Shown one piece after another: positions 60,671 to 64,000 of a stretch of DNA of 64,000 nucleotides. Position 1 is the first letter of the stretch, and the number at the start of each line of letters is the position of its first letter. The notes under the pieces are model-generated. The model made no database searches. It had not been told where the DNA came from and worked only from the letters and a program-made list of their open reading frames with translations. Origin of the DNA: Sphingomonadales bacterium (GTDB lineage Bacteria; Pseudomonadota; Alphaproteobacteria; Sphingomonadales; Sphingomonadaceae); the NCBI GenBank assembly GCA_027490095.1, contig JAIXYT010000018.1:1-64000 (forward strand). The letters run 5' to 3'. The position numbers and the translations under genes are program-made.

Positions 60671-62551
60671 ATGGGGGGGCGTGTCGCGTTGCAGAAACAG
60701 GGTCGAACCGGTCGAACGGTTGCAGGGGCTTGTCGGTTGTGGACCGGGGGAAACCGCCCACTGGCCATCGCACTGACGCTGCTGCTCACCGAGTGGGCAG
60801 CTGTCGCACAGTCGGGGCCACCGGTCCCGGCAGATCCTGCCCTCCTTTCCAGCGGAGCCCCCCGCCACTCCATCCTGCTGTCGGAAGTCGGGCGGGAGGC
60901 GCGCGATTTCGAGCAGTTCGTGAAGGATGCGGTCGCGCGCCGCGGGATCGCCCAACCGCCGCTGATTGCCCCGATGCGGGCGAACCCGGCCGATCTTGCC
61001 TGGTGGGAGCCGTCGGCAACGTCCGGATCGGGCAACACCAGGGGCGTTCCGCTTGCCGAGCTGATCGACCGGGCCTCGCGCCACTCGCTGCAGATCAACA
61101 CCTTCGGCACGCTGCCCGCCATCCGGGACACCGCTGTCGAGGAAGCCGAAGGCCGCTTTGCGCCTGAACTGTTTGCCGAAGGGCGCCACGCCTATCGCAA
61201 CGAGGCAACGACAGCCCTGTCCCAGACCGCCGGAGACCCGCGCCAGCGCGACACCGAATATGTGACCGAATTCGGGGTCCGCTCCCGCACCCGCACAGGC
61301 GCCGAAGTCACGCTGGCACAACGCTTCTCGCGCCTCGACAGCAACACCATCATCTTCCAGCCGGAACGCCAGTCCCGGGCCCGCACAAGCCTCGGCCTGG
61401 TCCAGCCGCTGTGGCGTGGTGCCGGCGTCGATTACGGGCGCGCCGTCGAACGGGTCGCCGCCAACGAGGCGGAGGCCGCCCGCGACGAGTTCCGCAGGCA
61501 GGCCGAGAGCCATCTGCTGGAAGTGACACGCGCTTACTGGGTGCTCTATCTTGCGCGCAGCAACCTGGCCCAGGAAAGCCGCGCCGCAAGCGAGGTGGAC
61601 ACACTCGCGCGGCGCCTGTCCGACCGGGCGGGGGTGGATGCCCTGCCGCTCCAGATCAGCCGTGCCAGGGCAGTCAGTGCGGCGCGCGCCGCCGGGCTCG
61701 TCAGGGCCGAAAATGCCGTCCGAAATGCCGACGCCCGGCTGCGCGCCCTGATCAACGATCCCGTGCTCACGGATACCGGCGCCCCGCCGATCATTCCGGC
61801 GGATCGCCCGCAGATGGCCCGCACCGAGGTCGCAGCCGGCGACCTCGTACAGACGGCCATGGCTAACCGCCCGGAAGTGCGGTCCGCCTTCCTCGCCTAT
61901 CGCTCCGCCCTGCTCAGGGAAGGCATGGCGCAGAACGAGCGCATGCCGCAGCTTGACCTCGTGCTCGAAGGTTCGGTGAACGGTGGCGGCACCGGCGAGT
62001 TTATCTCCCAGCCCTTCAACGACGCCTTCGACAACCGGGCCAGCTACACCGCCGGTGTGCGCTTCTCCGTGCCGCTGGGCCCCGACGAGCGCGACGCGCG
62101 CCACAAGCGCCGCCGGCTGGAAACCGTGCAGCAGGCGCTGCAGACGCGGACCCTCGTCGACACCGTCCTGCTCGAGCTCGAGGTGTCCGCCAACGAACTC
62201 GCCACCGCCCAGAACGAACTGGTCGAGCGCGCCGAGGCCCTCTCGCTCGCCAAGGCAGACCAGAAGGTGATCGAGGAGCGCTGGGCGGCCGGCATCGGCA
62301 GCGGCGCGCCGAACGGATCGGACGGGGTCTTCTATCTCGACCAGCTGCTCACCGGGCTCGACCGCCTCACCCGCGCCGAGCTTGATTTCGCCGAGGCCCA
62401 GGCCACCGTCATGGTCGCCCGCGCCAACCTCTCGCGCGTCAAGGGCACCCTGCTCGCCGATCTCGGCTACGAGATCGTGGCCGACGCCGACACGAACACC
62501 GGCAGGCAGCAGCTGCCGCGCTACCGGCTGAACAGGATCGCTGCGCGGTGA
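60671..62551 (+). CDS. TolC-family outer-membrane factor (second copy)
   Basis: This 626-residue protein has a long n-region and hydrophobic signal (PLAIALTLLLTEWAAVAQ), then two OEP repeats: LLEVTRAYWVLYLARSNLAQESR in the first and ELEVSANELATAQNELVERAEALS in the second. It is about 160 residues longer than the first TolC, with extra N-terminal sequence before the first helix pair. The ATG at 60671 has an AGGA site; an in-frame ATG at 60626 is possible. Its stop overlaps the GTG of the following surface protein, so it probably serves that protein's export. Confidence 0.88.
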   Translation: MGGRVALQKQGRTGRTVAGACRLWTGGNRPLAIALTLLLTEWAAVAQSGPPVPADPALLSSGAPRHSILLSEVGREARDFEQFVKDAVARRGIAQPPLIAPMRANPADLAWWEPSATSGSGNTRGVPLAELIDRASRHSLQINTFGTLPAIRDTAVEEAEGRFAPELFAEGRHAYRNEATTALSQTAGDPRQRDTEYVTEFGVRSRTRTGAEVTLAQRFSRLDSNTIIFQPERQSRARTSLGLVQPLWRGAGVDYGRAVERVAANEAEAARDEFRRQAESHLLEVTRAYWVLYLARSNLAQESRAASEVDTLARRLSDRAGVDALPLQISRARAVSAARAAGLVRAENAVRNADARLRALINDPVLTDTGAPPIIPADRPQMARTEVAAGDLVQTAMANRPEVRSAFLAYRSALLREGMAQNERMPQLDLVLEGSVNGGGTGEFISQPFNDAFDNRASYTAGVRFSVPLGPDERDARHKRRRLETVQQALQTRTLVDTVLLELEVSANELATAQNELVERAEALSLAKADQKVIEERWAAGIGSGAPNGSDGVFYLDQLLTGLDRLTRAELDFAEAQATVMVARANLSRVKGTLLADLGYEIVADADTNTGRQQLPRYRLNRIAAR

Positions 62552-64000
62552 CGGCCGACGCCGGCATCGGGCGGCGGCTGGCGCGCTGGCTCCGCGGCAG
62601 CGCGCCCCGCGCCGTTGCCCACCGCATTGCCGACGATCCCGTGCTCCTCCTCGAAGACCGCATCATGCTCGACGCGGAAGCGCAGGTCACCATCGACGGC
62701 CCTGCAACCGTGCCGCTCGGCGGCAGCTTCACCATCAACCTCACCTTCGACAACGCTCCCGACGCCGGCCCGGGAAGCCAGACCGGCTACGGGCCCTACA
62801 TCGACCTCTACATCCCTACGACGGGCCGCGACGGCGGCAGCGGGGGCCCCAACGACGGCATCCAGTTCGGCTCGGCCACCTATCTCGGCGCGCCGGTGCA
62901 GTCGACGCTCCTCACCTTCGACATCAACGGCCAGGCCGTGCACCCCTTTGCCCGCGACGCCGCCGGCAACCCGCGGATCGTCACCGGCACGCCCGGCGAC
63001 ACGCTGGCGGTGCTGACCCTGCCGTTCGGATCCTTCACGCCTGCCCAGACCCCGGCCACGGTCAACGTCAACCTCACCCTGTCCCCGCTTGCCGATTATG
63101 ATCCGGCCCATGTGGCAGACCAGCTCCAGCTGCGCGCCCAGGGCGGCTTCTGGCTGGGGAGGGACCCGCTCGACAACCCGACGGTCGATCCGCCGGTCCT
63201 GCAGAATCCGCCCGTCTCGCTTGCCGTCTCGCCGGCGATCTTCACGCTCGGCAAGGTCTCCGATGCCCCCGAAGGCGAAACCGCCACCGGGCCCAACTTC
63301 CTGCGCACCTATACCATCGATCTCGACATCGCGACCGGCCAGGCGGTCGACACCGTGCGGCTCGAGGACTTCCTGCCGCGCAACATCGTCTTCCTGGGCT
63401 CCTCCGTCACGCTCGGCAGCGGCACCCTCGTCGACGCACCGGCCACGGGGCAGGTGGTCGATCCGGCAGACAACCGCCTCGCCTATGATTTCGGCAGGGT
63501 CACGGGCGTCGCCGGCGTCGATGCCCGGATCACGGTCTCCTTCTACGTGAACGACATCGAGGGCGGAGGAAGCACCCCCGTCATCGACCCCGTCACCGGC
63601 CAGCCCAGCCAGACCGTGAACGACGTGCGCGCAACGGGCCTGTTCGTGCCCGTCGACGGACGCGATCCGGTCACCATCGTCAGCGAGGATCAGACCCCGA
63701 CGGACAACCTCATCGTCAACCGCGCGATCGCCATCCAGAAGACCAGTTCGCTCATCGACAACAATGCGCCCGGCCTCTCGGCCGGCGACGGCGTGATCTA
63801 CACGCTCCGGTTGCAGCTCTCGGACTATTTCACCCTCGGCGACCTTCAGCTCTCGGACCTGCTGTCCGACGGCCAGCGGGTCGACACCAGCTTCCTGCCC
63901 GTGTTCAGCATCACCGAACGCGGCACGGCGACGGGTGCGCTCGCCTTTTCCGGCCTCACGACCGGCGGAAGCGAATTCACCGGCGGTGCCTTCACGACGG
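62548..64000 (+). CDS. large surface protein with LEPR-XLL-like N terminus, partial
   Basis: The frame begins with GTG overlapping the tolC stop and stays open to the window end (484 codons). Near residues 35-45 it has LLLEDRIMLDA, close to the LEPR-x-L-L-D-A motif that starts many giant type I-secreted proteins. After it come beta-sandwich-like segments rich in Asp, Thr, Gly and Pro, including VNDVRATGLFVPVDG and IQKTSSLIDNNAPGLSAGDGVIYTL, which resemble DUF11/isopeptide-type repeats. There is no Sec signal, consistent with C-terminal type I secretion. It is probably an adhesin; the C terminus is not seen. Confidence 0.78.
   Translation, partial: MTADAGIGRRLARWLRGSAPRAVAHRIADDPVLLLEDRIMLDAEAQVTIDGPATVPLGGSFTINLTFDNAPDAGPGSQTGYGPYIDLYIPTTGRDGGSGGPNDGIQFGSATYLGAPVQSTLLTFDINGQAVHPFARDAAGNPRIVTGTPGDTLAVLTLPFGSFTPAQTPATVNVNLTLSPLADYDPAHVADQLQLRAQGGFWLGRDPLDNPTVDPPVLQNPPVSLAVSPAIFTLGKVSDAPEGETATGPNFLRTYTIDLDIATGQAVDTVRLEDFLPRNIVFLGSSVTLGSGTLVDAPATGQVVDPADNRLAYDFGRVTGVAGVDARITVSFYVNDIEGGGSTPVIDPVTGQPSQTVNDVRATGLFVPVDGRDPVTIVSEDQTPTDNLIVNRAIAIQKTSSLIDNNAPGLSAGDGVIYTLRLQLSDYFTLGDLQLSDLLSDGQRVDTSFLPVFSITERGTATGALAFSGLTTGGSEFTGGAFTT

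Noticed and set aside
60218-62104. A minus-strand open frame of about 630 codons opposite tolC
   Set aside because: The sense frame has clear OEP repeats; the antisense product has no domain and overlaps the divergent promoter region.

Overview
The window is high-GC DNA from an alphaproteobacterium, most likely a sphingomonad (Sphingomonadales). The evidence is a TipN-like polarity protein, a TrcR-type DUF1013 regulator, a complete Tad/Flp pilus locus whose promoters carry CtrA-like TTAACC half-sites, a sphingomonad-style PEP-CTERM tail, and TonB receptor and acyl-CoA gene content. No tRNA, rRNA, insertion sequence, phage gene or CRISPR array was seen. Coding density is high, and most operons use 4-base ATGA or GTGA overlaps.

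Layout. 0-5.5 kb: the end of glutaryl-CoA dehydrogenase, an Alg14/Alg13-type glycosyltransferase pair, a lone Tat-exported molybdopterin dehydrogenase, ferrochelatase and a PhaB-type reductase, then the first copy of a multi-hairpin repeat. 5.5-9.5 kb: a small RHH protein facing a minus-strand operon (beta/gamma-crystallin-like secreted protein, GNAT, phosphotransferase, acyl-CoA dehydrogenase, NUDIX). 9.5-17.2 kb: a collinear minus-strand run that looks like a sulfur-stress unit: Rrf2 regulator, RBBP9-type hydrolase, OscA/DUF2292, TonB receptor, chromate transporter, D-cysteine desulfhydrase-like enzyme, Asp/Glu racemase and a short CoaA-like kinase. 17.4-21.2 kb: nitronate monooxygenase and the TipN-like protein. 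21.2-34.0 kb: the Tad pilus locus in three transcription units (tadE/tadG, flp pilin, cpaB to cpaA), then a PEP-CTERM-like protein.

34.8-40.4 kb: YggS, a ThiE-like protein, a SLOG-plus-transmembrane protein, TrcR, an MBL hydrolase, a candidate structured sRNA with a strong terminator, and the second copy of the multi-hairpin repeat. 40.4-46.6 kb: a tightly coupled minus-strand operon (membrane protein, sterol desaturase, DUF3089, RuvX, PyrB, a non-catalytic PyrC', SPOR/Sel1 protein). 46.8-49.2 kb: an acyl-CoA ligase and a LuxR-type regulator. 49.4-53.5 kb: a type I export operon whose ABC protein has lost every ATPase motif. 53.5-58.8 kb: pgaABCD for poly-N-acetylglucosamine. 58.9-64 kb: a serine hydrolase, a second TolC, and the first 484 codons of a large surface protein running off the end.

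The main themes are surface attachment (Tad pili, PNAG, two type I secretion loci, a large adhesin-like protein, a polarity factor) and sulfur/chromate stress. The items most worth follow-up are the degenerate ABC exporter, the stem-covarying repeat, the Rrf2-OscA-ChrA operon, the SLOG/TM protein, and two unannotated structured RNA candidates at 38.04-38.11 kb and 40.09-40.21 kb.
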